A stretch of 64,000 nucleotides of DNA from Megaustenia siamemsis (Eukaryota > Mollusca > Gastropoda > Stylommatophora > Ariophantidae): the NCBI GenBank assembly GCA_032433765.1, contig JAVIAB010000092.1, positions 39,383,718 through 39,447,717 of the forward strand, given 5' to 3'. Positions 1-11,562 of this stretch are shown here, one piece after another (positions within the stretch are counted from its first letter, which is position 1; each line of letters begins with the position of its first letter). The notes beneath the pieces were generated by a model. That model was not told where the DNA came from. It did no database searches and saw only the letters and a program-made list of their open reading frames with translations. A program made the translations under genes and the position numbers.

Positions 1-350
1 AATAAAACTGATGATTTTACGGACTAGATTAATGGAGAGTATAAAGTAATCTAGGTGCTGAAAGAAAAGATTGAAAAATAGAATAAAATAAAATATAAAA
101 TATGAAACATTAGCAGCGTAAGACACACATCATGATAGGCATATTATAGAAAGAAAGATGGAGTAGATAGAAAGACTGAGATGAGAAAATGTAATAAATA
201 AGGAGTTTCAAAAATATATAAAAATATAATTGTCAATACAAAAGAAATAGATAGACGGAAAGATTAAGGACAGTAGAGTTTGTCCTAGTAAAAGTAAAGA
301 AAAGGAAGGAGATAAAATAATCATATGTGAAAGATGAAAAGAGGGTTATA
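1..350. other. AT-rich DNA, nothing recognised
   Basis: Purine-rich, AT-rich sequence upstream of a LINE fragment. I see no open frame of note, no repeat unit and no RNA-like structure. Confidence 0.5.
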
Positions 351-351
351 A

Positions 352-1075
352 ATAATCATCATCCAAGTACCATGCCTGATGGCGTATGTGATCATGCCTC
401 TCCACAACTTTCGGTTTCGACAGTTATTTATCATTTTGTCGTTGACCTAATGTTAAGCCAATTTCTTAAGCTGTCTTTTATCTTTTCTCTATGCTTCCCG
501 CCATCTCTTCGTCCCTCAATTTTCAAAGTTGTTACAATAAATTCCAGCTGTTCTCTTCTCATTACATGACGACAAAGTGATGATTGTTTCTTCCTAATAT
601 TGGAAATTAGCTCTCTTTTTGCTTTGACATCTTTCAGAACGTTTTCATTAATCTACTTAGTTGTCCATGGTATTTTCAACATTCTTCTGTAAAACCACAT
701 TTCTACAGCCTCCAGTGATTTTCTTGTCTGTTGTCCTAATGTTCATGATTCACATCCATATGTTAAAACTGGTTCTACACAAAATTTAAGAACTCTTTTT
801 CTTGTTTCTATTGTCAAAAATTGATCGCATATTATCTTCCTCATTTTTTGGAAAGCTCCTTTTGCCTGAGCCATTCTGCATCTCACCTCTGTTGTACATC
901 TACCATCTGAGGTTAACAGTGTCCCAGATATTTAAATTCATTTACCTCTTTTAATATTTTTCCACTTGTCTTTACTGTGCATTGCGGTGATGTCTTTTTC
1001 TTTGTTGCTATAATAATCTAGTTTTGTGTTCCTTCACTTTAATGACTAACATTTCTTGTAACTTTTTTTCATCGT
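352..1075 (-). mobile_element. LINE family B, 3' fragment (RTE type), decayed
   Basis: Read on the minus strand this is the RT C-terminal region and 3' end of an RTE-type non-LTR retrotransposon. It matches the better preserved copies at 6.0-6.9 kb and 30.6-31.0 kb: the conserved Leu-Gly-x-x-x-Thr-Ser-Asp-Gly-Arg-Cys block, the Trp-Phe-Tyr-Arg-Arg-Met-Leu block, and a terminal Arg/Lys-rich tail before a (GAT)n-like 3' end near 352-362. Frames are broken by stops and indels. It is 5' truncated because the YADD motif lies beyond the right edge. It is a pseudogene without function. Confidence 0.75.
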
Positions 1076-1633
1076 TAGTGAGTGAATTAGTGAGCATTAT
1101 AAATAAAAGAGATATTGAATACTTGAGACGAGGTATATGTCGAGGAGATAAAAGAATAAAGAAATAAATAAAGTGATGATAGTGTCTGTAGAATGTTATT
1201 TAACGGTAACTTAAAATGCTTTTTATAAAGAAATACTATACATAAATGTACCGTTAATTTTAGAAATAAATTACACTATTTTTGAGAAGATCAGGATAAC
1301 TATAAAAGGCTGGAATACCTTGTAAAAGGATTGTGGTCACAAAATAAGTCATCCCCCATAGTGTTACACAGTGAAGATTGTGACTGTATATAGACGTGAA
1401 CTGAAACCTCAAAAACGGCTGACATCTAATTTGCCTCAGTGAAGACATTTTGCAATGCGTGTCTGCTATTGGCTTCCTGGAATGTCGATCTAAATTAATG
1501 TCCAGAAAATGTTTCCTAGAAGCAGTCGTGAAGAGGTCAAGCTAAAATTTAAAGTAGGTGTCTTTCTGTGACGGCGAAATGAGACATTACGATGTTGCTG
1601 GACCTTATTTTTATAAAATGCTTCACTGTTGTA
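1076..1633. other. AT-rich DNA, nothing recognised
   Basis: No supported gene or repeat. It ends with one copy of the 13-bp target duplication of the SINE that follows (1621-1633). Confidence 0.5.
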
Positions 1634-1888
1634 GCTGCGATTGCTCTGTGGTTAGCGAACTGGACTACGAAGGACAAGGGGTAGGGTTCGATCCCAACCG
1701 ACGGCTTCCGGGTTCACCCATCCTTAAAATGGGTACCGGATTTTTTCTGGGAAAGTAAATTAGCACGGGCGTAATACCGACCACATTAGCCCAAAAATCA
1801 TATTCTGAAGGTTTGCAAAATATACGGTTACTAACACCATATTTCCCTATACGCCACTTGGCGTGACGGGGGTACTTTAATTTTTTTA
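1634..1888 (+). mobile_element. SINE1 (tRNA-derived), near full length, 13-bp TSD
   Basis: The head resembles a tRNA gene: an A-box-like stretch (degraded here), a B box (ggttcgatccc) and an acceptor-like 3' side. A conserved body follows (ggtaccgga, ctgggaaagtaa, gggcgtaataccgacc, cgccacttggcgtgacggg) and then a tactttaatttt tail. The copy is flanked by a perfect 13-bp duplication, cttcactgttgta, at 1621-1633 and 1889-1901, which is the mark of LINE-mediated retroposition. At least seven more copies lie in this window. Confidence 0.88.
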
Positions 1889-2072
1889 CTTCACTGTTGT
1901 AATTATTGGTATTGTATCCTTGGAAAGTCTGCAGCGTTAGTTCAAGGTAAGGCAAGAGCACAACCTGTTTGCTAATACATCTGTATCTACATGGCTCGAG
2001 AAAATATTATACATGATTTGTTAAATGTATCAGTGTAAATTGGGAGATTACACAGCGTTTATTGGTCGTATT

Positions 2073-2700
2073 GTAAATCAAGAGGAAGAGTGCAGCACTT
2101 GTTAAATGTTGAAAGTGTAACATGAGGGAATACAACGTTTATTAAAGTTTGAAAGTGCAACATGATGGAATACAACGTTTGTTAAATGTTGAAAGTGTAA
2201 CATGAGGGAATACAGCGTTTGTTAAATGTTGAAAGTGTAACATGAGGGAATACAGCGTTTGTTAAATGTTTAAAGTGCATTGTGGTTGAATACATCGTTT
2301 GTTAAATGTTGAAAGTGCAACATGAGGGAATGTAGCACTTGTTAATTGTTGAAAGTGTACCATGAGGGAATACAACGTTTATTAAATGATGAAACGGCAA
2401 CACGAGTGAATACAACGTTTGTGAAATGTTGAAAGTGTAACATGAGGGAATACAGCGTTTGTGAAATGTTGAAAGTGTAACATGAGGGAATACAGCGTTT
2501 GTGAAATGTTGAAAGTGTAACATGAGGGAATACAGCGTTTGTGAAATGTTGAAAGTGTAACATGAGGGAATACAGTGTTTGTGAAATGTTGAAAGTGCGG
2601 AAAGAGAGGGTACAGTGTTTATTACAACCTTAAAATGGAATTCGACGTTTGTTAAATATTTACATGAGGGTATAAATATAATTTGTTAAATGTTTAAAGT
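2073..2700. repeat. 40-bp minisatellite array
   Basis: About fifteen tandem units of roughly 40 bp. The core reads gttaaatgttgaaagtgtaa followed by catgagggaatacagcg. Central units (2410-2590) are nearly identical, while edge units carry substitutions and indels, as expected when arrays homogenise from the middle. The open frames seen on the minus strand (73 aa repeats) come from the repeat period and are not genes. Confidence 0.92.
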
Positions 2701-2828
2701 GCAACAGTAAATTCGTATACAGTTTGACTATTTCCAATGCAAAAAGACAAAGTGCTTGTTAACATATTATAGGGAAAAGTAAAACGATAAAAGTGCTCTC
2801 TCATAGTTAACATTTCAGTCTCTTATAA

Positions 2829-3095
2829 AGAGTAAAGGTTCCCTCCACGACTTGCTAGACGTATTGGGAATATGATTTTAGTGACCATATTATTCTGACC
2901 ACGGTATATTTTTGGGTAATGTGGTCAGTATCACGCCAGGCCGCCTTTCCTTCCCAGAAAAATCTATGGTACCCATTTTTAGAGTCTAGGTTAACCCCGG
3001 AACCATGTCAGTACGAAAAAAAATCTGTAAAAATACTGGGGATCGAACGTGACCCTTCTGGTCAGGAAGCACACTAACCACTCAGCCACTAAGCC
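2829..3095 (-). mobile_element. SINE2 (tRNA-derived), near full length
   Basis: On the minus strand it begins with a tRNA-like head (A-box-like tggctgagtggttagtg and B-box-like gttcgatcccc with small changes). The body shares blocks with SINE1: ggtacc, ttcccagaaaaa, the gtggtcagtatcacgcc block, and gaccat near the tail. Tail blocks and the tRNA head differ from SINE1, so it is a separate family with a shared central domain. I did not find a clear target duplication. Confidence 0.7.
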
Positions 3096-3204
3096 ACGCT
3101 TATAATGTTATGTGAAAATCACTGCATTGTACAGCCTGTGACTGTTAGTAGACTCATCAAAGGAGCTCATTACGTCAAGAAATGCTGAATAATAAATTTT
3201 TGAC

Positions 3205-3550
3205 GCGTGGCTATCTTCTTCTGCTACCTTTCAGCTGCCTGTGGAGCATAGGTCTTCAACAAACACTTTCCAAGTCGTTCTGTTTCTTGCCATTCTTTTA
3301 AGATCATTCCATGTCTTCCCCATCATCTTCAACTCTGCTTCTGTTTGTCTTCTCCATGAATTCCTTGGATTCCTCTGAGCCTTTTCCCCTGGGGATTCCA
3401 AAAAAGGGCCTGTTGTGTAATACTCTCAGTTGGCTATCGTAGTGTGTGTCCTATCCAGCGCCATCGTCTTCGCTGTATCTCTTTATCCACTGGTATTTGA
3501 CTGGTACATTTCCATAATACTATGTTAGTGATTTTGTCCTGCCATTTAAA
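3205..3550 (-). mobile_element. LINE family D, 3' end fragment
   Basis: The minus strand matches the C-terminal part of the LINE D reverse transcriptase at 60.03-60.25 kb: the Arg-Arg-Trp-Arg-Trp-Ile-Gly-His motif, the Trp-Asn-Pro-Gln-Gly-Lys-Arg block and an Arg-rich segment. It is severely 5' truncated and frame-broken. A short A-rich stretch lies at its left side and AT-rich unique DNA at its right. Confidence 0.7.
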
Positions 3551-5234
3551 TTAATAAATAAATAAAAAGATGGAAATGGCAGAACACGCATGACTACAAC
3601 CAGCTAATAAAACAGTAGAGCAATAACACTCGTGCGACATTTCAACAACACATGTTACACAATTTCATTTCCAAACTGAAGCAAATAGTCACCTCTGCAG
3701 AGACAAGAGAAACTGTTGACATCATCGATGGCAATAAACGTTTGTTATTACCCTGCTGGCTGTTTACGGGGTCAGGAAAATAAATGGAACGGTGCTACGT
3801 CGATTGCTCATAGTACCATACAGCAGATTTATGACTAAATGTTAGACAATTATATTGCGCTGGTGCACAATTACCGTGCTCAGGAGATCGCTCTAATTGC
3901 ATTGTAGTAATTGTTTATTGTTATTTCTTGACATTTACAATCTGTACTGAATGTTTACAGTGCTACTCGGGAACAATAAAATGTTAAAAAATACATTAAC
4001 AGCTACTGTAACACGACTTAGGAAGACAGCGAGAGACAACACAAACATTGTGGCCAAACAATATTTATTAAACATTATCTGTAGCACATATAAAGCTCAA
4101 ACTAATGCAATAATAAATACATGTTAGCCCATGTTAATTATAATCAGCTTGTGTCAATGGGCACAATGTGAATTGACTCTGATCTACGCAAATAATTAAC
4201 GTGACCCACCATTAAATTTGAGATAATATTTAAAAAAAATGAACGATATGATTTAGCGAAATGTAAGCCAGGCAGGCAATGCAGAAAGAGAGAGAGAGAG
4301 AGAGTAGAGAGTGAGATCGAGCTAGCTTGAGAGAGCAGATTACATCGGACAGAAATCGACGGAAAAAATACACAATTAAGTTGTAATAACTAAAGTATAC
4401 TATATTTTAAAGATATTATACAGACAAGATGACGCCCTGCAGAGAAATAAGATCCAAGCACTCATTAATGCCAGCTACTTTAACTTGCAAGGTAGTTTCA
4501 TTTAAAATGTATTCAAATTAATATGAAGCACATAAAAGGTGAAGTCGTGAAGGCTACTGCGCATCTTTAAGGTCTCCAACCCACGCTGAGATTTTTGGAG
4601 TAGGAAGAAATAGATAGACGAATATGATCTGCAACGAGAGAGGAGATGTGAAAAAAACATGTTAAAGGATTGAATAAAGCGCACATTATAGTTATGATAG
4701 TTGTCTGAAGATACTCGCAGTAGGTGGTTGTAATGTAGAAAGTCTTTCTCGTCCTGGCAATGCCAGTCAAGACAAAGTAGATGACAGAAATAAAGGTAGT
4801 CGCGCAAGATGTGGAAAGAACATACATTTACAGGTGGTAACAATATCATTTTGTAAGCTTAATGAAGACACAAGGTGGAGATTGGAAAAAAAAAACTTAA
4901 AAATTACCATAATGTTAACGGTAACATAGGAGATGTTAATAGAATTGATTAATATTATACAGAGATGTAGAATGATTGTATATAACTTTATGTACGATGA
5001 TTAACTGATTGAGACCTTTACAGCGAGATGCAACGAAGCTCCATGTTCTGGGCTTGATGTGTCTCGAGGTTTTCAGATATTAGGATTACATTGTTCAGCG
5101 GGATTTGTACTACTGTAACTGTGCTTCTATCATGTTCAATTTTTCTGTATATTGCATCCAGTGTCCTGTGAAAATATTGATTTGAACAAAAATTTCGAAC
5201 TCGAACATATTTCACGATATGGAGAATTTAAATT
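3551..5234. other. AT-rich intergenic DNA with short (GA)n
   Basis: No gene recognised. A short (GA)n tract lies at about 4286-4305. The minus-strand frames of 86 and 115 aa at 4502-4849 overlap each other, show no recognisable motif and have AT-driven composition, so I do not call them. Confidence 0.5.
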
Positions 5235-5705
5235 AATCATCATTATCATGTGCCATACCGGTTGGCGTAGACGATCGTGTCCCTCCACAATCTTATACCC
5301 ACCATGCATCGTATCAATTCTGTTGTTGACTGTTTTCGATGCCAAGACACCAAGCGGTCTAGTTTCAACTAACTTTGTTGTTCCCGATCTCTCTTTCCCT
5401 GTATGTTGCCAGTTGTAACCAAGTATTCCAACTTTTCTCTTCTCATGATGTGCAGGAAAAATGTTGATTATTTTTTTCTGATGTTTTTTTTAGGAGCTCC
5501 CTTTTTGTGTTAGCCTCTTTGAGAATGTTCTCATTGGTCTTTCTAGCTTTCCATTGAACTTTCAATATTCTTCTGTGAAATCCCGTCTCTATGAACTCTA
5601 GTTGTTTGTTTTTTCATTTGTTCGGCTACTATCCATGATTCGCTTCTATAGGACAGAATTAACTCTATACACCGATGAACTCTCTTTCTCAATTCTATTA
5701 ACATA
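5235..5705 (-). mobile_element. LINE family C, 3' fragment, decayed
   Basis: The minus strand carries the RTE C-terminal domain: remnants of the Ser-Trp-Thr block (agctagaaag, ttcacagaagaat), a Lys-Arg-Glu-Leu-Leu block, and the 3' end reading tacgccaaccggtatggcac followed by (atgatg). It has several frameshifts and is 5' truncated. It belongs to the same family as the copies at 21.99-23.24 kb and 37.16-38.42 kb. Confidence 0.75.
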
Positions 5706-5861
5706 GGCCTGTTGAATTTAAATTAATTATATAATAACCAATACCTATAGAATAGCGTTGATCTACATTCACTTCATCAACGAATGTGTTGATAAATGCC
5801 TTATTTATTAATTTAAGAAAAAATTAAATGAAAAATAATAATTTTCGTTTCTTTTTATAGT

Positions 5862-5992
5862 AAAGAAGTACGGGCGGAATACTGACCACATTGCCCCAAA
5901 AATCATGTGTCGAAGGTCTGTAAAAATTATGGTCACTAACAACATATTCCCTATTCACCACTTGGCGTGACGGGCTCTTTACTTTTTTTACT
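5862..5992 (+). mobile_element. SINE1, 5'-truncated copy
   Basis: Only the SINE1 body and tail remain, from the acgggcggaatactgacc block through cgccacttggcgtgacggg-like sequence to the T-rich end. The tRNA-like head is missing. Confidence 0.8.
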
Positions 5993-6029
5993 TATATCAT
6001 GTAAGAGAATAATAATAATAATATATTTA

Positions 6030-6895
6030 TAGTGAGATTATTTTAAGATCCATAAGGGACATGCCTGGAATAACAATTGGAGGTCATAATATAAATAATC
6101 TAAGGTATGCTGATGATACAGTCTTAATCGCTAAGAGTAGAGTGAAAATGAGTTACAAGAAATGTTGGCCTTTATAGTGAATGAAAGCAAAAATAAAAGA
6201 CTCAGCCTTAATAGCAAAAAGACAGAGGTAATGGTAACAGCAAAGATAAAGACATCACCTCAGTGCAAAATAAAGACAAGTGGAACAATATTAAAACAGA
6301 TAAATGAATTTAAATATTTGGGTACTTTGATAACCTCAGACGGAAGATGTACAAAAAAGTTGAGATTCAGAATTGCTCAGGCAAAAGCAGCTTTCCAAAA
6401 AATGAGGAAGATACCATGCAATCCATTTTTGACAATAGAAGCAAAAAAAACAGTTCTTAAATGTTATGTAGAGCCAGTCTTAACATATAGATGCAAATCA
6501 CCGACAATAGGACAACTGACAAGAAAATCACTGGAGTCTGTAGAAATGTGGTTTTACAGAAGAATGTTGAGAATACCATGGACAGCTAAGAAGAGTAATG
6601 AAGATGTTCTGAGAGAGGTCAAAGCAAAAAGAGAGCTAATATCCAATATTATGAAGAAACAATCATCATTTTTTGGTCATGTAATGAGAAGAGAACAACT
6701 GGAATATATTGTAACACCTGGAAAAATTGAGGGACGAAGAGATGGGGGGAAACAAAGAGGAAAAATAACAGACATCTTAAGAGAATGGCTTGGCAGAAGG
6801 CCAACAACAGAAATGATAAATAGCTGCTGAGATCGGAAGTTGTAGATAGTAATGATCACCTACGCCAGTAGGCCCGGTACGTGATGATCATGATG
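6030..6895 (+). pseudogene. LINE family B reverse transcriptase fragment (YADD to 3' end)
   Basis: An RTE-type RT remnant. It starts near the RT palm: Asn-Asn-Leu-Arg-Tyr-Ala-Asp-Asp-Thr (motif C, catalytic Asp pair) lies at about 6095-6123. A frameshift follows, and then a 222-aa open frame (6162-6830) covers the thumb and C-terminal region, with Leu-Asn-Ser-Lys-Lys-Thr-Glu, Tyr-Leu-Gly-Thr, Arg-Arg-Met-Leu and a final Arg/Lys-rich segment. It ends at a (gatgat)-like tail near 6885. Motifs A and B and the endonuclease are absent, so it is 5' truncated and inactive. It is one of the better preserved family B copies. Confidence 0.82.
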
Positions 6896-7244
6896 ACGTA
6901 AAAGAACATTACTAACTACATGTATAGCCATATCCGTAAACGTGAAATTGATGTCACCAACGACGGTTGTATTTTGTTTGCATTTTACCAACGAACGTAT
7001 TAGAGTATGAGCATGTATTATTTGTCATGTTTGCTGAAAATAAATATATATGGCTGTTTCGAATAATGTGATGTCAATTCTTCAACTAGTTAGTTATTTA
7101 AAAATCGATTTTCCAAATTATAAAACACATTGAATACACAAATATGCGTCTTTTCCTACACCGGGTTATTTTTCTTGTAATAGAACTGATCCATTAGCAC
7201 TCATCACACAGGAGGTTTCAACACAAATCATGCAGCACTCCCTA
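6896..7244. other. AT-rich DNA, nothing recognised
   Basis: No supported feature between the LINE B tail and the start of the 45-bp satellite. Confidence 0.5.
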
Positions 7245-7585
7245 GACGCGCGATGTTCCACTAATAGACATGTCCGTGTTGAGCTAGCACATTTTCGATT
7301 GCCCACTAACAGATATGTATGCGTTTAACTCTCATATTTTCAATGGCCCACTAATAGACACAACATTGTTGAACTACCAAATTTTTTATGGTCCACTAAT
7401 AAACACATACATGTTGACCTACCACATTTTCGATAGTAAACACATACGTGTGAAATACCACATTGTCAATGGTCCACTAATAAACACATACGTATTGAAC
7501 TATCACATTTTTGACAGTCCACTAATCGAGATGTACGTGTAGAGCTACCACAATTTCGATTGTCCACTAATAGGCAGCATACGGA
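7245..7585. repeat. 45-bp satellite, left part
   Basis: Seven or eight diverged units with the core ccactaatagacacatacgt, ttgaactaccacattttcga and tggt. The same repeat resumes at 8608-8875, on the other side of a LINE E insertion. The 75-aa frame over it is a by-product of the repeat. Confidence 0.85.
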
Positions 7586-7617
7586 GTAAGCCAACATCTA
7601 ACCAACCTAATTAATTA

Positions 7618-8607
7618 AAAGTCTCTACATCAACAGCAGCTGCACAGTCAGAACAGCAGAAGGCTACACAGACCACTTCGAAGTTAGATCACGTGTAAGA
7701 CAAGGGTGCGTATTACACCCCCCCCCCCCCCCCCTTTATTGTTTATTACATATATGGACAATATATGCAAGCTAGCCAACCCGTCAAAGACAGAGGAGAT
7801 CAACGAGCTTTTATTTGTAGACGACCTGGCACTAATACATAGAAAAATAGAAGACCTACAAGAACACTGAAATAAACTCAACAGCACAGGAACAAAATAC
7901 AACATGAAAATCAACAGCAACAAAACAGAAGTCATGAATGTCGCCAACGCGAAACAGAACATCAACATAAATAGAGGCAGACAACTGAAACAAGTAGAGG
8001 AATTCAAATATATAGGCAGTTTTGCGACAAACGACAATTCAAAAACAGCAGAGATAGATTCAAGATGCATCAAAGCTTGTCAAATCATTGGACAGCTATC
8101 ACCTACTATTGTCCAACAAGGAAATAACTCTAGAGGCAAAACGGGCCCTCTACAATACAATCTTCATCTCAACGTTGTCCTACCAATGTCAATCCTGGAC
8201 CCTAGATGCAAGAAACAAAAGAGAAAAAACCTCCACAGAAAAGAAACTTGTTAGGCGAATGAAAGGAAACAGTCTGAGAAATAAGATCAGAAATTAAGAA
8301 CATGAGAAAAATGCTAGGAATAACCTCTGCCATGGAATATATAGAGAAACAACAGATAAAATGGTTTGGCCACGTGGGAAGGCAGAGTGATCAAAACACA
8401 ACACAACGAGCCCTCAATAAACGTTGCGAGAAAACCAGACAAAAGAATCAACCACGATAAAGATGGATCGACGGAAATATTAGAAGCACTGGGAAACATA
8501 ACAGCAGCAGAGGCGAACAGAAGAGCAAAAGACCGCAAATTGTATGTCCTGGATGCTGAAAGGAAAATGAGGAAGGAATAAAGTAGAAGAAAAATGTAGA
8601 AGAATAA
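7618..8607 (+). mobile_element. LINE family E, RT fragment inserted in the 45-bp satellite
   Basis: The translated series shows Val-Arg-Gln-Gly-Cys (RT motif B, about 7694-7712) and then Leu-Leu-Phe-Val-Asp-Asp-Leu-Ala (motif C, about 7810-7833). Next come Lys-Thr-Glu-Val-Met-Asn, Phe-Lys-Tyr-Ile-Gly-Ser and the C-terminal Trp-Phe-Gly-His-Val with Arg-Arg-Ala-Lys-Asp-Arg. Several frameshifts are present, for example near 8150 and 8300. A run of 17 C (7718-7734) sits just after motif B. The fragment lies inside the 45-bp satellite, which continues on both sides. It is truncated at the 5' end and not functional. Confidence 0.8.
7718..7734. repeat. C17 homopolymer
   Basis: A run of seventeen C within the LINE E RT region immediately after motif B. 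It replaces the codons that normally encode Ser/Pro and Leu-Phe. Confidence 0.9.
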
Positions 8608-8875
8608 CAGACACGTGCGTGTTGAATTATGACATTTTCGATAGCCCACTAATTAACATGTACATGTTAAGCTACCACATTATCGATGGTCAACTAATAA
8701 ACACGTACGTGTAGAGCTACCACATTTTCGATGACCCACTAAAAGACATTTATATGTAGAACTACCCCATGTTCTACGGTATTCTATCAGAGTTGGACGT
8801 GTTATATTACCACATTTGCAATGATCTACTTACAGACACGTACGTATTGAGTTATCACATGACAAAAATAATACA
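8608..8875. repeat. 45-bp satellite, right part
   Basis: About six diverged units (acgtgttgaattatgacat, ccactaattaacatgtac and so on). It continues the array of 7245-7585 beyond the LINE E insertion. Confidence 0.82.
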
Positions 8876-8984
8876 GTCAAATCCTAGCTCGCATTGAGAC
8901 GTACTATAAAATCACACTGAAAATACGAACATATATGTTACGAGAGATATTTTGTTTCATAATTAAATAATTAAAATGAAAACA

Positions 8985-9505
8985 ATGGTTTATCAATTCT
9001 AAGCAGCGCATTTCTTCTCCCTTCTTTTCTCTTTTCACTGGTACCTAAAGGATGTCGTGGTATATTATATATGGGTCGTTCTTGAGCTGCTCGAACTGTC
9101 TGAATTAGTGATTTTCCTTTGTTGTTACATGTCTCTGTCACTGCATCTATCCATCTTCTTCTGGGTCTTCCTCTTGGTCTTTTTCCATGCATTCTTGAGA
9201 AGAACGCCCTTGATGGTGATTGGTGAGGATTCATTCTGACCAGGTGGCCAAACCATTTAAGTTGTTGTTCTATATATTATTGTCAGGGTTTTTTTGTTCC
9301 TACCATTTTTCTTGGTATTCTATCTCTTCTTGTGTTGTTTGTTACTTTTCTCAAGCATCGTATCTCACAAGTGTTGATCTTTCTTAATTGTGATTTAGAA
9401 AGGGTTCATGTTTGACTTTCATAGCACAAAGTTGGTATGAAAATGTTATTTATTATTTGTTGTTTAGCTGGCACATAAATGTTTTGTTGTCTTTTTCGAT
9501 GGGAG
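8985..9505 (-). mobile_element. LINE family F, 3' fragment
   Basis: The minus strand has an 87-aa frame (8971-9234) with Met-Asn-Pro-His-Gln-Ser-Pro-Ser, Lys-Arg-Pro-Arg-Gly-Arg-Pro-Arg-Arg-Arg-Trp and Arg-Ala-Ala-Gln-Glu-Arg. Upstream at 9240-9500 more RT C-terminal sequence is broken by indels. The 3' end carries a GAAAAGAG-rich tail. The same protein segment occurs at 54.5 kb, which confirms it as a repeat family. Confidence 0.8.
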
Positions 9506-11560
9506 TCAAATTTAAGTTATAAATTAATTTCAATGCCCGTAGTAAAAAAGAAATTCAAGTGTTCTTGTGTGTAATCTCGAACGGATTAATTTGTGATTTA
9601 TTTGTGATTTACAGTTTGTGCATTATAAGTATAATTGCCATCCATTGTGCCATTACGATCACGAACGAAAATGCAAAATGAAAGCGGGAAATCTACATCT
9701 ACAACAGCACCGCATTTAATTTCTGAAATAAAAATTGTTTACCTTTTTCCAGATCAAATATTTTTACATTGAACAATTTATTACGCACTTAGACACTATA
9801 TATTATATATATTTCCTTTAACATTCTGGAATTAAGATTAAATCGGTTTTTGGATGGAATTATCAAAACAACAACTGGACGATAATTTACTACATCATTC
9901 TCCACACTTTTGTCAACTAAGCCTTCTCGGAAGGCATATTTGATCATCAAATGTAATTTATTATTTTAAAGCTTACAGATGCATTTAAAGCTTCCAAACA
10001 AGTAAACAAACCCATTATCAATGTCTACGAAATCTAAAAGAAAAGAACAAAGCTAAACAAAAACAAACAATTTTTTTCTTCTACTCTTCACAATCTCTGA
10101 AAGATTCGTCATTCCCGACTTTCGACATCGAAATGAAGAAAAACATGGCGAGCAGTTGATTATGAAAAGCAGCGAAGAAATGGTTAGAACAGCGATAGCA
10201 GTTGTGTACTTGCATTGGTATTTATATGTTCAAGTGTAAGTGAAATCATTCATCAGATCAAATGTTCCTAAATGCGTGTTTTCGTTTGGTGTTCTTCAAC
10301 ACTTACCCAAAAAATGCCTCTGCTCGAACACGAAATCTATATTTTTCAGTATTATTTTGTCCTGTGTAGTAAAGTTAATATATAGTTAATTTATATTGAT
10401 ATAGACATCAGAACATAGAAATTGAACATAAATGACAGATCAAATGTTTCATGTAATCTAAAATAATCCACTTAGCATTTTCAGCTTTTCATTGGAAATG
10501 TATTTGCCTAGTGAACTGTTACCGGTGAACTCTTGCTTCAAGGAGTTGTGTAACAGGTAAAGGTCAGCTCAACCTACCACAGTACTACCATTCACCTCAC
10601 ATGATTATATTAACATTTGCTTAAGACTGTGAAATTGGTTTTTTTTTCTTCAGTTTGTTGTTTGCATTTCCATCTGCTGGCATTATGTGTTAAGAAGCCA
10701 GTAAATATTCAAGCTTGGTTAAACAGAAGTAATGGAAATGCAGTTTTTGTTTCTATCAGAATTTTCGTGCTATAATGGCAGATACTCTACAGACATCGGG
10801 ACAAAATAAAGATAAAAATAAGATACCAATTCACTGTATTATAAAAGATTGAAATATGTGAAGCGATGAGCTCAAACACACTTACAACCATACAATCATA
10901 TATAAATCATATATCAGATAATATATATTAATACAATATACATATATACATATAATAATATACAACGAGAGAACGAGAGAGAAAGGGAGAGGTAAGAGAA
11001 ATCTTATAAAATGTTTATAATTTATTACTAGAACCGCGGTTTCTGTGGGCTGGACAAGATCCCTCCAGTAGAACCCGAGAAGTCAAGAAAGACATTGCTA
11101 CCAGTTTGGTCATCACCTTAAGTAATTGAGCTAATGGGTGCTGTTGACGTGTGGCATTTATAAGATTATCATTATCATTCTTACACGTTCATTAAACCTT
11201 GATGGTTTGAAGTATGCTGCTAATTTACTTTTAATTTTCACCCAAAATGCGAAACAAACCTTTTACAGCAGGGCAGTGATAGATATTAAGATTGAACAGA
11301 ATGTCGTAGCAACATGATTCACCTAATTATCATCATGTTGCTTTACTCAGTATTAGGGTGTTGGTGTAATAGTGGGACAAGCTGCGCCTCTCACGACTAG
11401 TAGGTGGCCAGCACGGACCACTTTTTGAGAGATCATGTTTTTTTGTGTGTGACCGCCTGCTAATTGAGTTTGAGTACTCACTCCTATTGGAGACAGACTT
11501 AATGAGACTCAGTGTTGAAAATGGGCACATGAAAGAATAAATGCGATTTTAAAATCGAAT
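9506..11560. other. AT-rich unique DNA, no gene recognised
   Basis: Two kilobases without a supported reading frame longer than chance. A short (ta)n patch lies at 10920-10960 and a purine-rich patch at 10965-11005. The 65-aa minus-strand frame at 11333-11530 has no recognisable motif. Confidence 0.5.
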
Positions 11561-11562
11561 AA

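Noticed and set aside
2302..2563. Two overlapping 73-aa frames on the minus strand
   Set aside because: Both are translations of the 40-bp minisatellite in different registers; no independent coding signal.
4502..4849. 115-aa and 86-aa minus-strand genes
   Set aside because: Overlapping frames in AT-rich DNA without motif, signal peptide or neighbouring exon evidence.
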